Of a stretch of 35,726 bases of DNA, positions 7,525-16,483 are shown one piece after another. The stretch is taken from NCBI GenBank assembly GCA_964292325.1, contig CAXYVG010000032.1, positions 1-35,726 on the forward strand, written 5' to 3'. Each line of letters starts with the position of its first letter. Position 1 is the first letter of the stretch. The notes under the pieces are model-generated. The model searched no databases. It saw nothing but the letters and a program-made list of their open reading frames with translations, and had not been told where the DNA came from. Both the position numbers and the translations under genes were made by a program. This stretch comes from CTSoil-075 sp964292325. Lineage in GTDB: Bacteria; Bacillota; Negativicutes; DSM-13327.

Positions 7525-7567
7525 TATTTATCCATTCAAAAATATTTTTAAATGTATTAGATAAATA
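7525..7567 (+). promoter_or_regulatory. Stem-loop between fliY and cheY
   Basis: TATTTATC (7525-7532) is an exact complement of GATAAATA (7560-7567), with a further CATT/AATG pairing inside and an AT-rich loop. The 3' arm touches the cheY ribosome binding site (AGGGGGAG from 7567). No T-tract follows, so it is more likely an mRNA stability or translation element than a terminator. Confidence 0.35.
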
Positions 7568-7582
7568 GGGGGAGATATATTA

Positions 7583-7945
7583 ATGGCTACTAGAGTATTA
7601 ATTGTTGACGATGCTGCTTTTATGCGTATGATGGTGAAGGATATTTTGAGTAAAAATGGATATGAGGTAGTAGGGGAAGCTGAAAATGGATTAAAAGCTG
7701 TGGAAAAATGGACTGAGCTAAAACCTGATCTTACAACAATGGATATTACCATGCCAGAAATGGATGGAATCACTGCTGTCAAAGAAATTAAAAAGCTTGA
7801 TCCTAGTGCAAAAGTGATCATGTGTAGTGCTATGGGGCAGCAAGCTATGGTTGTGGAAGCAATTCAGGCCGGTGCTCGCGATTTTATTGTGAAACCGTTT
7901 CAACCTGATAGAGTTTTGGAAGCAGTTCGTAAAGCAGTGGGTTAA
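7583..7945 (+). CDS. cheY: Chemotaxis response regulator CheY
   Basis: A 120-residue single receiver domain. The acidic pair is D9/D10 (LIVDD), the phospho-acceptor D54 lies in TTMDITMPEMDG, the switch Ser is S82 in CSAMG, and the conserved Lys is K104 in VKPF. It takes phosphate from CheA and binds FliM and FliY at the motor, both encoded just upstream. The binding site GGGGGAG lies 10 bases before the ATG. Position between fliY and fliO is the same as in B. subtilis. It has no output domain. Confidence 0.96.
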   Translation: MATRVLIVDDAAFMRMMVKDILSKNGYEVVGEAENGLKAVEKWTELKPDLTTMDITMPEMDGITAVKEIKKLDPSAKVIMCSAMGQQAMVVEAIQAGARDFIVKPFQPDRVLEAVRKAVG

Positions 7946-7947
7946 TA

Positions 7948-8514
7948 ATGAGTAAAAAATATGTTCTACGTTCGTATATACTATTGCTGTTACTTTTCCT
8001 TACTGGGGTGATTTTTTCAGCGATTGTATATGCGGCAGAACCTACTGGAGAATATTTGCAGTATCAAGAACCCAGGGCAGCAAGCTTTTCATCGGGTTTA
8101 TCGACCATTACCTATGTTTTTTCCTTGTTAGTAACTTTTGCTATTGTACTTGGTCTTGCATATTTTTCCTCCCGTTTTCTTGGACAACGAATGGGAAATC
8201 GACTTGCAAATGGAGATCAGAAAATAGTTGCTACGCTGCCACTCGGAACAAATCGTGCTGTTTATGTTGTTGACATTGCAGGTAAATATTTAGTTCTTGG
8301 CGTGACAGATCATACGATCAATGTTTTGCAAGAAATAACAGATCCTGTCGAAATTGAAAAATTGAAATTGCAACAAATTTCTATACCTGAAACTCAATTT
8401 GAACAGGTATTTCAAAGGCAACTTGCTTCCTTGCAGCGAATATCCCCAAAATTCACAAATGTTTTTAATGCTTATCAACAAAATAAGCAAAAACATGAAG
8501 ATGAGAAGAGGTAA
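7948..8514 (+). CDS. fliO: Flagellar export apparatus protein FliO/FliZ
   Basis: The 188-residue protein starts with a signal-like segment ending in IVYAAEP. A transmembrane helix follows at about residues 51-72 (YVFSLLVTFAIVLGLAYF). The cytoplasmic part holds the FliO core IVATLPLGTNRAVYVVDIAGKYL, cut here at LPLGTNRAVYVVDIAG for clarity, and LVLGVTDHTINVL. FliO helps assemble the FliP ring of the flagellar export gate. ATG follows the cheY stop by two bases and the binding site is weak (GTGGG), so it probably relies on coupling. The C-terminal 50 residues are polar and variable. Confidence 0.88.
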   Translation: MSKKYVLRSYILLLLLFLTGVIFSAIVYAAEPTGEYLQYQEPRAASFSSGLSTITYVFSLLVTFAIVLGLAYFSSRFLGQRMGNRLANGDQKIVATLPLGTNRAVYVVDIAGKYLVLGVTDHTINVLQEITDPVEIEKLKLQQISIPETQFEQVFQRQLASLQRISPKFTNVFNAYQQNKQKHEDEKR

Positions 8515-8519
8515 CGCAA

Positions 8520-9284
8520 GTGTCTAAACAGCAAAAAATAACAAAAATTGCGACGATATTACTCGTTTTATTTATGATTCCATCATCAGTATGGGCTGCA
8601 CCGTTAGTTCCAATTCCCAATGTTTCTATTGGCGTAGAAGCTGCTAATGACCCAAAAGATGTTGCACTTAGCTTACAAATTTTATTAACATTAACCGTGT
8701 TAACATTAGCACCATCTATTTTGATTATGATGACGTCTTTTACGCGGATTCTGGTTGTATTATCTTTTTTACGTAGTGCTCTTGCTACGCAGCAGATGCC
8801 TCCTAATCAAGTTTTGGTAGGTCTTGCCTTATTTATTACTTTTTTTACGATGTCACCGTATTTTGAACAGGTAAATAACAATGGATTGCAACCTTATTTA
8901 GCAGGGACAATTACGCAAGAAAAAGCTGTGGCGGAGGCTTTAAAGCCAATGCGAACATTTATGTTTAAACAAACAAGGGAAAATGATTTGGCTTTATTTG
9001 TGAATTTATCAGAAAGTCCGAGGCCAAGCTCACCAGATGATGTACCGACAATGACATTAATTCCATCTTTTATTATTAGCGAATTGAAAACGGCCTTTCA
9101 GATAGGATTTTTGATTTATATTCCTTTTATTGTTGTGGATATGGTGGTAGCTAGTACCTTGATGTCTATGGGTATGATGATGGTTCCACCCGCTATGATT
9201 TCTTTGCCGTTTAAATTGCTATTGTTCATATTAGTGGATGGCTGGCATTTGATTATTAGTTCACTGGTTGCCAGTTTTCATTAA
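8520..9284 (+). CDS. fliP: Flagellar export gate protein FliP
   Basis: A 254-residue membrane protein with a cleavable signal peptide (residues about 1-26, ending SSVWA). Four later transmembrane segments lie at about 48-75, 90-110, 190-215 and 225-250. Family motifs include MTSFTRILVVLSFLRSA and PPNQVLVGLALFITFF, and the C-terminal GMMMVPPAMISLPFKLLLF. Five FliP subunits form the export channel with FliQ and FliR. It begins with GTG at 8520, 5 bases after the fliO stop, with AGAAGAGGT overlapping that stop. Confidence 0.95.
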   Translation: MSKQQKITKIATILLVLFMIPSSVWAAPLVPIPNVSIGVEAANDPKDVALSLQILLTLTVLTLAPSILIMMTSFTRILVVLSFLRSALATQQMPPNQVLVGLALFITFFTMSPYFEQVNNNGLQPYLAGTITQEKAVAEALKPMRTFMFKQTRENDLALFVNLSESPRPSSPDDVPTMTLIPSFIISELKTAFQIGFLIYIPFIVVDMVVASTLMSMGMMMVPPAMISLPFKLLLFILVDGWHLIISSLVASFH

Positions 9285-9299
9285 TTAAAGGAGGAACTT

Positions 9300-9569
9300 A
9301 TGTCAGGTGATATGGTAATCCAAATTGGTCGTGATGCATTATATATGGTAATGCTAATCTCAGCACCAATGCTAGGACTTGGCTTATTAGTTGGTATAAT
9401 GGTTAGTATTTTTCAAGCTACGACACAAATACAGGAACAGACGTTGGCGTTTATTCCCAAAATAATAGCAATATTTGTTGCGATTGTCGTATTTGGTCCT
9501 TGGATGCTAAGTTTACTAGTTGATTATACTCGTGAAATTTTTATTAGCTTGCCAAGTTTGATACGCTGA
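9300..9569 (+). CDS. fliQ: Flagellar export gate protein FliQ
   Basis: An 89-residue protein with two transmembrane hairpin helices (about 16-38 and 50-75). The family signature ATTQIQEQTLAFIPKI sits between them, at about residues 41-56. FliQ packs around the FliP-FliR channel of the flagellar type III export gate. The ATG at 9300 follows AAAGGAGG. It has the standard length and the standard position between fliP and fliR. Confidence 0.95.
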   Translation: MSGDMVIQIGRDALYMVMLISAPMLGLGLLVGIMVSIFQATTQIQEQTLAFIPKIIAIFVAIVVFGPWMLSLLVDYTREIFISLPSLIR

Positions 9570-9587
9570 TATAAGGAGTAATTATTT

Positions 9588-10367
9588 GTGGATCTTTTTG
9601 CGCTAATTCAAAATCAAGTAGGATTTTTCCTGTTGATATTTGTGCGTATTACTGGCATATTTATGATGATGCCTATATTTGGTAGCCGTAATGTTGCAGG
9701 ACGTATAAAAGCATGCCTAGCTCTTATTATTACGTATATATTATTCCCATTAGTATTTAGTCATACTACCGTGATTCCAGAACATTTTTTACCATATTTA
9801 TTTATCGTAGCAGGAGAGTTAGTTATAGGTTTGATTTTGGGGTTCGTTAGTTCCCTGATTTTTTCTGCAATACAGATGGCAGGTCAGTTATTAGATATGC
9901 AGATTGGATTTGGTATTATCAATATGATTGATCCTCTATCTGGACAGCAGGCGCCATTGATTGGTAACTTTAAATACATTTTAGCGTTGGTTACTTTTTT
10001 AGCAGTCAATGGACATCATGTTTTGTTATCAGCATTATTTTCTAGTTTTAAATTAATACCTGTTACAGGGATGGTTGTGCAAGCAGGTTTATCTGGCTTT
10101 ATAGTGGATATGATTAATGGAATGTTTGTTTTTGCTTTAAAAATAACGCTACCAGTTCTTGTCGCTTTATTACTCACCGATATGTCTCTTGGTATTTTGG
10201 CTCGCACGATGCCTCAAATGAATATTTTTGTTGTTGGTGTGCCGGGTAAGATTATTATCGGCATTTTTGTCCTATCTATAGCATTACCTTTTTATATTTA
10301 TTTTTTGGAGATGGCATTTGATGGGATGTACAAAAATATTTTCCGCCTTTTATCATTCTTTTCCTGA
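9588..10367 (+). CDS. fliR: Flagellar export gate protein FliR
   Basis: A 259-residue membrane protein with six or so hydrophobic segments. Recognisable parts are RITGIFMMMPIFGSRNV near the start, ELVIGLILGFVSSLIFSAIQ at about residues 78-97, and GQLLDMQIGFGIINMIDPLS at about 99-118. FliR caps the FliP5-FliQ4 channel. GTG at 9588 is the start, with AAGGAG at 9573-9578. Its last 47 bases overlap flhB, a larger overlap than is typical in this operon. Confidence 0.95.
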   Translation: MDLFALIQNQVGFFLLIFVRITGIFMMMPIFGSRNVAGRIKACLALIITYILFPLVFSHTTVIPEHFLPYLFIVAGELVIGLILGFVSSLIFSAIQMAGQLLDMQIGFGIINMIDPLSGQQAPLIGNFKYILALVTFLAVNGHHVLLSALFSSFKLIPVTGMVVQAGLSGFIVDMINGMFVFALKITLPVLVALLLTDMSLGILARTMPQMNIFVVGVPGKIIIGIFVLSIALPFYIYFLEMAFDGMYKNIFRLLSFFS

Positions 10368-11463
10368 CAAATATACGAAAAGAACAGATATACAGTTTAA
10401 TTTACAATTGTTCGCAGGAGAAAAAACAGAAGAAGCAACTCCGAAAAGGAAAGCTGAAGCTAGGAAAAAAGGACAAGTTGCTAAAAGTATGGAGATTAAT
10501 TCCGTATTTGTTGTGGTAGCAGCTTTTTTAACTTTAAAGGTAATGGGTTCTTATATTTTTGAAGAATTGGCTGGATATATGAAATTAATTTTTTCAAATT
10601 TGGCACTTCCTGATTTAACCATTACTTCAATTCAACAAATTTTTATCGGTTTTGGTATTATTTTTTTGAAATTGGCTTTACCTGTGATGTTTGTTATTTT
10701 ATTAGTTGGGTTAGCAATTAATTTTGTTCAAGTTGGTTTTAATTTTTCATTAGAACCACTGATGCCAAATTTTGATAAAATAAATCCTTTGTCAGGATTT
10801 GGACGTTTATTTTCAAAACGTTCTATCGTGGAACTTTTTAAGGCTTTATTTAAAATCACAGTAATTGGCGGTTTTGTATATCGGTTTATGGTCAACCAAA
10901 CAAAACAGGTCCCCGCTTTAATTAGTGCTGAACTAATTGATTCTTTACATTTAGCGGCATCACTTATTTTGGATTTAGTTTTTAATATTAGTACGGTTAT
11001 GTTTATTTTAGGTGTTTTTGATTATATGTATCAGTGGTGGGAAAACCAGCAAAGTATGAAAATGAGTAAAGATGATGTGAAACAAGAACATAAACAAATG
11101 GAAGGGGATCCACAAATTAAGGGGAAAATTAAACAACGGCAAAGGGCGATGTCTATGCAACGTATGATGCAAGATATACCAAAGGCTGATGTTGTTGTGA
11201 CGAATCCGACGCATTTTGCTGTTGCTTTACAATATAATAAAGAAATGTCAGCCCCAATTGTTCTTGCGAAAGGACAGGATTTGATTGCTCTAAAAATTAA
11301 AGACATTGCGAAAGAACATAAAGTTGTTATTGTGGAAAATAAAATGTTGGCACGGTCGTTATATGCTGCTGTTGAAGTAGGAGATCCTGTGCCGCATGAA
11401 TTATATCAGGCTGTTGCAGAGGTATTGGCCTATGTTTACAAATTGAAAAAACGTTTGTCGTGA
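10321..11463 (+). CDS. flhB: Flagellar export switch protein FlhB
   Basis: A 380-residue protein with four transmembrane helices (about residues 60-220) and a cytoplasmic domain that cleaves itself at the NPTH motif, here N295-H298. After cleavage it changes export specificity from hook to filament in response to FliK. The conserved N-terminal region reads LQLFAGEKTEEATPKRKAEA at about residues 29-48, so about 25 extra residues precede it compared with B. subtilis FlhB. ATG 10321 has GGAG at 10307-10310, and no better start is visible nearer to the LQLFAGEKTE segment. The start lies inside fliR. Confidence 0.94.
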   Translation: MGCTKIFSAFYHSFPDKYTKRTDIQFNLQLFAGEKTEEATPKRKAEARKKGQVAKSMEINSVFVVVAAFLTLKVMGSYIFEELAGYMKLIFSNLALPDLTITSIQQIFIGFGIIFLKLALPVMFVILLVGLAINFVQVGFNFSLEPLMPNFDKINPLSGFGRLFSKRSIVELFKALFKITVIGGFVYRFMVNQTKQVPALISAELIDSLHLAASLILDLVFNISTVMFILGVFDYMYQWWENQQSMKMSKDDVKQEHKQMEGDPQIKGKIKQRQRAMSMQRMMQDIPKADVVVTNPTHFAVALQYNKEMSAPIVLAKGQDLIALKIKDIAKEHKVVIVENKMLARSLYAAVEVGDPVPHELYQAVAEVLAYVYKLKKRLS

Positions 11464-11482
11464 AATAGAAGGAGCGAAAAGA

Positions 11483-13555
11483 GTGGCTACTCAGACATCA
11501 CCGCTTAGTATTTTATCAAAATTAACCAAATATAGTGATATTGTAGTGGCTCTTGGAATTATAACGATCATTATTATGATGATTATTCCGTTGCCATCTT
11601 TTTTGCTAGACTTACTACTATCTTTGAATATCACGTTTGCACTTATTATTGTTATGGTAGCTGTTTATAATATAGAACCGCTAGATATTTCTGTTTTTCC
11701 GTCATTATTATTGATCACTACGTTATTTCGCTTAGCGCTGAATGTTTCTTCTACCCGATTAATTTTGCTTGATGGTTATGCCGGCGAAGTCATTATGGCA
11801 TTTGGTAATTTTGTTGTTGGTGGTAACGCAGTAGTCGGTTTTATTATATTTGTTATTTTAATTATCATACAATTTTTAGTTATTACAAAAGGTTCGGAAC
11901 GTGTAGCAGAAGTTGCTGCTCGGTTTACACTCGATGCAATGCCTGGTAAACAGATGAGTATTGATGCGGATTTAAATTCGGGTGCCATTACGGATGCACA
12001 GGCTCATCAACGACGCAAAAATATCCAACGGGAAGCAGATTTTTATGGCGCGATGGATGGTGCGAGTAAGTTTGTTAAAGGTGATGCGATCGCAGCGATT
12101 ATTATTATTGTTATTAATATTGTTGGTGGTTTTATCATTGGTATGGTGCAACGGGATTTAGGTCCACTGCAAGCCTTGCAGAGTTATACATTGCTAACCG
12201 TTGGTGAGGGACTAGTCAATCAGATACCTGCACTGCTCATTTCTACAGCAACAGGTATCGTAGTAACAAGAGCTGCTTCGGAAACCAATTTGGGTCATGA
12301 TATGGTGGATCAGCTCTTTACGAATCCACGTGTATTCTTTATTGTTTCTGGAGTACTTGCACTGATGAGTTTAGTCCCTGGATTGCCGATGGTTCCTTTC
12401 TTAAGTCTTGGTATTGTTGTGTTTCTGATTGGTTTTGTATTACAAAGTACAGAGAAAAAAGTGGCAGAGAGCCAAATTACAGATCAAGAAGAACAAGAAA
12501 AAGAAGAAGTACGTAAACCTGAAAATATTGTATCCTTATTACAAATTGATACAATGGAACTTGAGATTGGTTATAGTTTGATTCCGATGGTCGATGTCTC
12601 ACAAGGTGGAGATTTACTCGATCGAGTTGTCATGATTAGGCGCCAATGTGCAATGGAATTAGGACTGATTGTTCCTACCATTCGTATTCGTGATAATATT
12701 CAGTTAAAACCTAATATATATGTTATAAAATTAAAAGGGATAGAGATTGCTAAGGGCGAATTATTACTAGATCACTACCTTGCAATGAATCCTGGTACTG
12801 TTTTTGAAGAAATTGCGGGTGTGGAAACGGTAGAACCTGCTTTTGGTCTACCAGCCTTATGGATTCAGGAAAGTCGTAGAGAGGATGCGGAACTTGCTGG
12901 GTATACGGTAGTAGATCCTGTTTCGGTACTAGCAACGCATCTGACTGAAGTCATTAAATCGCATGCTTCAGAAGTTCTAGGACGTCAAGAAGTACAAACA
13001 TTGATTGATGCGGTCAAACAAAATAATCCTTCTGTTGTGGAAGAGGTTACATCGAATTTATTGTCAATTGGTGAAATCCAAAAAATATTGGCTAAACTTT
13101 TGCGAGAACGTATTTCTATTCGTGACATGGTTACTATTTTGGAAACGTTGGCTGATTCTGCTCAACTTACTAAGGATACGGATATTTTAACTGAATATGT
13201 CCGTCATGCATTAGCTAGGCAGATTTCAAAGCAGTATGCGCAAAATAATACTCTAACATGTTTAACGGTTGATCCGGGGCTTGAAAATAAAATTTCAGGT
13301 GCGGTACAAAGAACGGAAGCTGGTTCTTATGTAGCCTTAGAGCCCCAAGTGTTACAAGCTATTTTAGCTAGTATTTCGAGTGAATTACCGAAAGTAACAA
13401 GTCTTGGTTATCAGCCTATTGTGCTGACAAGTCCTGCGGTTAGGACATATTTTTATAAGTTGATTGAACGCAGTGCCCCTAATTTAATTGTTTTATCATA
13501 TGCTGAATTAGAATCGAAACTGGAAGTGCAATCATTAGGGATGGTGAGAATATAA
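11483..13555 (+). CDS. flhA: Flagellar export gate protein FlhA
   Basis: A 690-residue protein. The N-terminal half (about 1-320) has eight transmembrane helices and carries the FHIPEP signature region, including FRLALNVSSTRLIL and ADFYGAMDGASKFVKGDAIA. The C-terminal half (about 345-690) is the cytoplasmic ring that docks chaperone-substrate complexes. FlhA drives export together with FlhB using proton motive force. Translation starts at GTG with GAAGGAG upstream. The stop is directly followed by the TTG start of flhF with no gap. Confidence 0.96.
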   Translation: MATQTSPLSILSKLTKYSDIVVALGIITIIIMMIIPLPSFLLDLLLSLNITFALIIVMVAVYNIEPLDISVFPSLLLITTLFRLALNVSSTRLILLDGYAGEVIMAFGNFVVGGNAVVGFIIFVILIIIQFLVITKGSERVAEVAARFTLDAMPGKQMSIDADLNSGAITDAQAHQRRKNIQREADFYGAMDGASKFVKGDAIAAIIIIVINIVGGFIIGMVQRDLGPLQALQSYTLLTVGEGLVNQIPALLISTATGIVVTRAASETNLGHDMVDQLFTNPRVFFIVSGVLALMSLVPGLPMVPFLSLGIVVFLIGFVLQSTEKKVAESQITDQEEQEKEEVRKPENIVSLLQIDTMELEIGYSLIPMVDVSQGGDLLDRVVMIRRQCAMELGLIVPTIRIRDNIQLKPNIYVIKLKGIEIAKGELLLDHYLAMNPGTVFEEIAGVETVEPAFGLPALWIQESRREDAELAGYTVVDPVSVLATHLTEVIKSHASEVLGRQEVQTLIDAVKQNNPSVVEEVTSNLLSIGEIQKILAKLLRERISIRDMVTILETLADSAQLTKDTDILTEYVRHALARQISKQYAQNNTLTCLTVDPGLENKISGAVQRTEAGSYVALEPQVLQAILASISSELPKVTSLGYQPIVLTSPAVRTYFYKLIERSAPNLIVLSYAELESKLEVQSLGMVRI

Positions 13556-14896
13556 TTGAAAGTAAGATTTTTTACTGCAGATACAATACAAGAGGCCATG
13601 GGGCAGGTAAAAACTGTACTCGGCCGAGATGCTATTATTTTGCATACGCGTACTTTCCGTAAGGGAGGGATTTTAGGACTTTTTGCTAAAGAAAAAGTAG
13701 AAGTGATGGCAGGAGTGGATTTACCTGTTGCTAGTGTGCAAGAACCGATAAAGACGCCAGCTGTAAATTTCATGGCGAACGCATATACTGCGCCTGCAAC
13801 TCCTATAGAACCTGAGTCTATAACACCTAAGCAACCAGTAGAAACTCTTGCTGAACCGGTTATGCCTAAGGCAGCGATTGTATCATCTGCCACTTCTACT
13901 CAAAAAGAGAGCGTAGCCATTGTAGAACCTGTTACTGATACGAATGAACCAGTTGTAGATAGTCAAAGTACACAGCAGATGTCTGTATCTACGATTGTAG
14001 AAAATGTGATACAGCAGACGGAAGAAAAAGAAAATAAGAATTTAGCTGCTGTGCAACTTGAGCTTGCCAATCTACGTGACCTCTTAGAGCAAGTGCTCTG
14101 TAATGATCCGAAAGAAGTGCAACGTTTTCCAATACTTGAGATGTTATTAAGTTTAGATATTGATTTTACGATTGCGGAAGAGATAATAGCGAGTTTGCCA
14201 GTGAAAATCGAAAAAGAAGCACCTGTAACCTCTGAACTGAAACAAATGATTATTGAAAAGATTATGGAAAAATTGCAATCCACCGAAGGAATTAAAGTTC
14301 CTGAGGTTGGTAGAAAAATCGTGGCATTTATGGGATCAACAGGTGTTGGGAAAACAACAACGATTGCAAAATTAGCGGCTAAGTTTGCAATACAAGAAGG
14401 AATGAGTGTTGCATTAGTCACAGCCGATACGTATCGCGTATCTGCTGTAGAACAATTAAAAACATATTCAGATATTATGGGGATACCTATCTACGTGGTA
14501 TATACTGCTGAGGAATTAAAAAACGTATTAGATACCAATCTGAATGTGCAACTCATACTGATTGATACAGCTGGCCGTAGTCCTCATAACCATGACCAAA
14601 TCGAAGAATTGCAAAAGCTTTTACAAATCGATGATAGTATTGAAAAACATTTAGTATTAAGTACTACCACTAAATATAAAGATGCTTTGGATGTTGTAGA
14701 AAATTTTTCAGTATGTTTGCCAGATAAAGTTATATTTACTAAAGTGGATGAAGCAAGAAATATTGGTACCATTGTGAATCTTTTATATCGGAATCCGCTT
14801 CCTTTATCATATATTACGAATGGTCAAAATGTACCAGATGATATTGAATTAGTTGATCCTGATAAGTTAGCACAACTGGTTTTTAGGGATGAATGA
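13556..14896 (+). CDS. flhF: Flagellar placement GTPase FlhF
   Basis: A 446-residue SRP-type GTPase. Residues 1-60 form the B domain (MKVRFFTADTIQEAM, GRDAIILHTRTF). Residues about 60-150 are an acidic, Pro/Thr-rich linker. The N and G domains follow, with P-loop GSTGVGKTTT at 260-269, DTAGRS at 337-342 and TKVDE near 395. FlhF recruits early flagellar parts to the chosen membrane site and is stimulated by FlhG, encoded next. The start is TTG immediately after the flhA stop, with GGTGAG at 13543-13548. The end overlaps flhG by 4 bases. Confidence 0.95.
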   Translation: MKVRFFTADTIQEAMGQVKTVLGRDAIILHTRTFRKGGILGLFAKEKVEVMAGVDLPVASVQEPIKTPAVNFMANAYTAPATPIEPESITPKQPVETLAEPVMPKAAIVSSATSTQKESVAIVEPVTDTNEPVVDSQSTQQMSVSTIVENVIQQTEEKENKNLAAVQLELANLRDLLEQVLCNDPKEVQRFPILEMLLSLDIDFTIAEEIIASLPVKIEKEAPVTSELKQMIIEKIMEKLQSTEGIKVPEVGRKIVAFMGSTGVGKTTTIAKLAAKFAIQEGMSVALVTADTYRVSAVEQLKTYSDIMGIPIYVVYTAEELKNVLDTNLNVQLILIDTAGRSPHNHDQIEELQKLLQIDDSIEKHLVLSTTTKYKDALDVVENFSVCLPDKVIFTKVDEARNIGTIVNLLYRNPLPLSYITNGQNVPDDIELVDPDKLAQLVFRDE

Positions 14897-15783
14897 TGTG
14901 GGATCAAGCTGAAAGATTACGCAACATGGTGAGAAATATTCCGAGCAAATCGAAAAGCGCAGTCATTAAAGCCCCTCGCGCTAAGCCACGTGTTATTACG
15001 ATTACAAGTGGTAAAGGCGGTGTTGGCAAAACCAATTTTACAGTAAATATAGCATTGGCATTAGCCAAACTAGGGAAAAAAGTATTGGTGATCGATGCGG
15101 ATCTAGGTATGGGTAATGTAGATGTAGTGTTAGGGTGTAATGCAACATACAATATATCGCATCTATTAGAAAAAGGTTTTTCTATTGAACAGATTGTTAT
15201 TGAAGGTCCTTTTGGTATAAAATTTATATCAGGTGGATCTGGAATTCATAAGTTAGCTAATTTAACTAATTTACAACTTACACATATTATGAATCAAATT
15301 ACCTTATTAGATGATTGGGCAGAAATCATTTTGATTGATACCGGAGCTGGTATTAATCAAGGTGTAATGAATTTTGTGATAGCAGCGGATGAAGTAATTA
15401 TTGTTACGACTCCTGAACCAACCTCGATTACTGACGCTTACGCTATGATGAAAACTTTTGTCAACCATTGTGGAACTGGAGTATTAAAATTAGTTGTAAA
15501 TCGTGTAATGGAAGTAGACGAAGGTGATGTAGCAACCGAAAAATTAATAAAAGTAGCCTCTAATTTTTTGGGGTTATCTCTCCATAGTTTAGGTATTATT
15601 TATGAAGATAGTAATTTAATACGAGCTGTAAAAAAGCAAGTACCATTCTTATTGGCTTTCCCGGATACTCTATCATCACGATGTATAGAACAAATTGCTA
15701 GTCGCTTATTATATGGTGAAAATCATAAAAAAAGCAGTGGTATTAAGGGATTTTTTGATAATTTAGTAGGTTTGATGCGGTAA
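14893..15783 (+). CDS. flhG: Flagellar number regulator FlhG (MinD-like ATPase)
   Basis: A 296-residue deviant-Walker ATPase. The N-terminal DQAERLRNMV (residues 4-13) matches the short helix by which FlhG activates the FlhF GTPase in B. subtilis. The Walker motif GKGGVGKTN is near residues 40-48, and DADLGMGNVDV near 70-80. The C-terminus ends in a basic amphipathic stretch (IKGFFDNLVGLMR) that may bind membrane, as in MinD. FlhG controls flagellar number and FliM/FliY assembly into the C-ring. Start may be 14893 or the adjacent ATG at 14896; the latter is better spaced from AGGGA. Confidence 0.94.
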   Translation: MMWDQAERLRNMVRNIPSKSKSAVIKAPRAKPRVITITSGKGGVGKTNFTVNIALALAKLGKKVLVIDADLGMGNVDVVLGCNATYNISHLLEKGFSIEQIVIEGPFGIKFISGGSGIHKLANLTNLQLTHIMNQITLLDDWAEIILIDTGAGINQGVMNFVIAADEVIIVTTPEPTSITDAYAMMKTFVNHCGTGVLKLVVNRVMEVDEGDVATEKLIKVASNFLGLSLHSLGIIYEDSNLIRAVKKQVPFLLAFPDTLSSRCIEQIASRLLYGENHKKSSGIKGFFDNLVGLMR

Positions 15784-15802
15784 GTTGCATGATAAGGAGG
15801 AA

Positions 15803-16462
15803 ATGATTATTAGCTTAGAAAATATGTTTAAAGTGAATGAGCGCTTAGAAATTAAATTATCTAAAAAAAATAACGATCCAACGTATACTAGCCGCATTGA
15901 AGAAATAACGTCTGATCATATGCTAATCGCGATGCCGATGTCAAAAGGAAGACCTGTCTCTCATATAACAGGAAATGTTTTTTATGGAAATTTATGCAAT
16001 ACATCTGGTTTTTATGATTTTAAAAGTATTTTCTTAGATAGAGCCATGCAACCTTTGCCAGTCTGGATTGTTTCTAAGCCATTTGATATCGTTAATAATC
16101 AACAACGATCGTTTGTTCGTTTTGATGTGACACTACCTGTCCTTGTAGAGAGGATAGAAGATAGCGAAACTGACGCGACGACCCCTCTTAAGTTTATTAC
16201 TAAAAATCTTAGTGGCGGCGGTGTGCAGATTATTTGTAATGAAAAGATTGAAACAGGAAAAAAAATTCAATTAGCAATGGAATTTCCTGAATACGGACTT
16301 GTTCGTATGAATGGTAAAGTGGTTAGGATCATGCAACCGCAAGAGGGACGTCAATTATATTGGATTGGTGTTGAATTCTCGGGTATTTCTGAAAATGTCC
16401 GTGATAAAATCAGTAAATTTATTTTCAAAAAACAGTTAGAGCAGCGTCAAAAGGGACTCTAA
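15803..16462 (+). CDS. PilZ domain c-di-GMP receptor, YcgR-like
   Basis: The 219-residue protein has an N-terminal YcgR-type flagellar brake domain (about 5-95) and a C-terminal PilZ domain. Both c-di-GMP binding motifs are intact: RSFVR at R102-R106 and NLSGGG at N135-G140. Proteins of this kind slow or stop the flagellar motor when c-di-GMP rises; in B. subtilis the related YpfA (DgrA/MotI) acts on MotA. Its place between flhG and cheB ties second messenger control to this operon. The start is uncertain. ATG 15803 is very close to AGGAGG (15795-15800), a TTG at 15787 is upstream of it, and ATG 15824 is a later option. Target in this organism is inference. Confidence 0.85.
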   Translation: MIISLENMFKVNERLEIKLSKKNNDPTYTSRIEEITSDHMLIAMPMSKGRPVSHITGNVFYGNLCNTSGFYDFKSIFLDRAMQPLPVWIVSKPFDIVNNQQRSFVRFDVTLPVLVERIEDSETDATTPLKFITKNLSGGGVQIICNEKIETGKKIQLAMEFPEYGLVRMNGKVVRIMQPQEGRQLYWIGVEFSGISENVRDKISKFIFKKQLEQRQKGL

Positions 16463-16483
16463 CTTACAGGAGGTGGGATTTTT

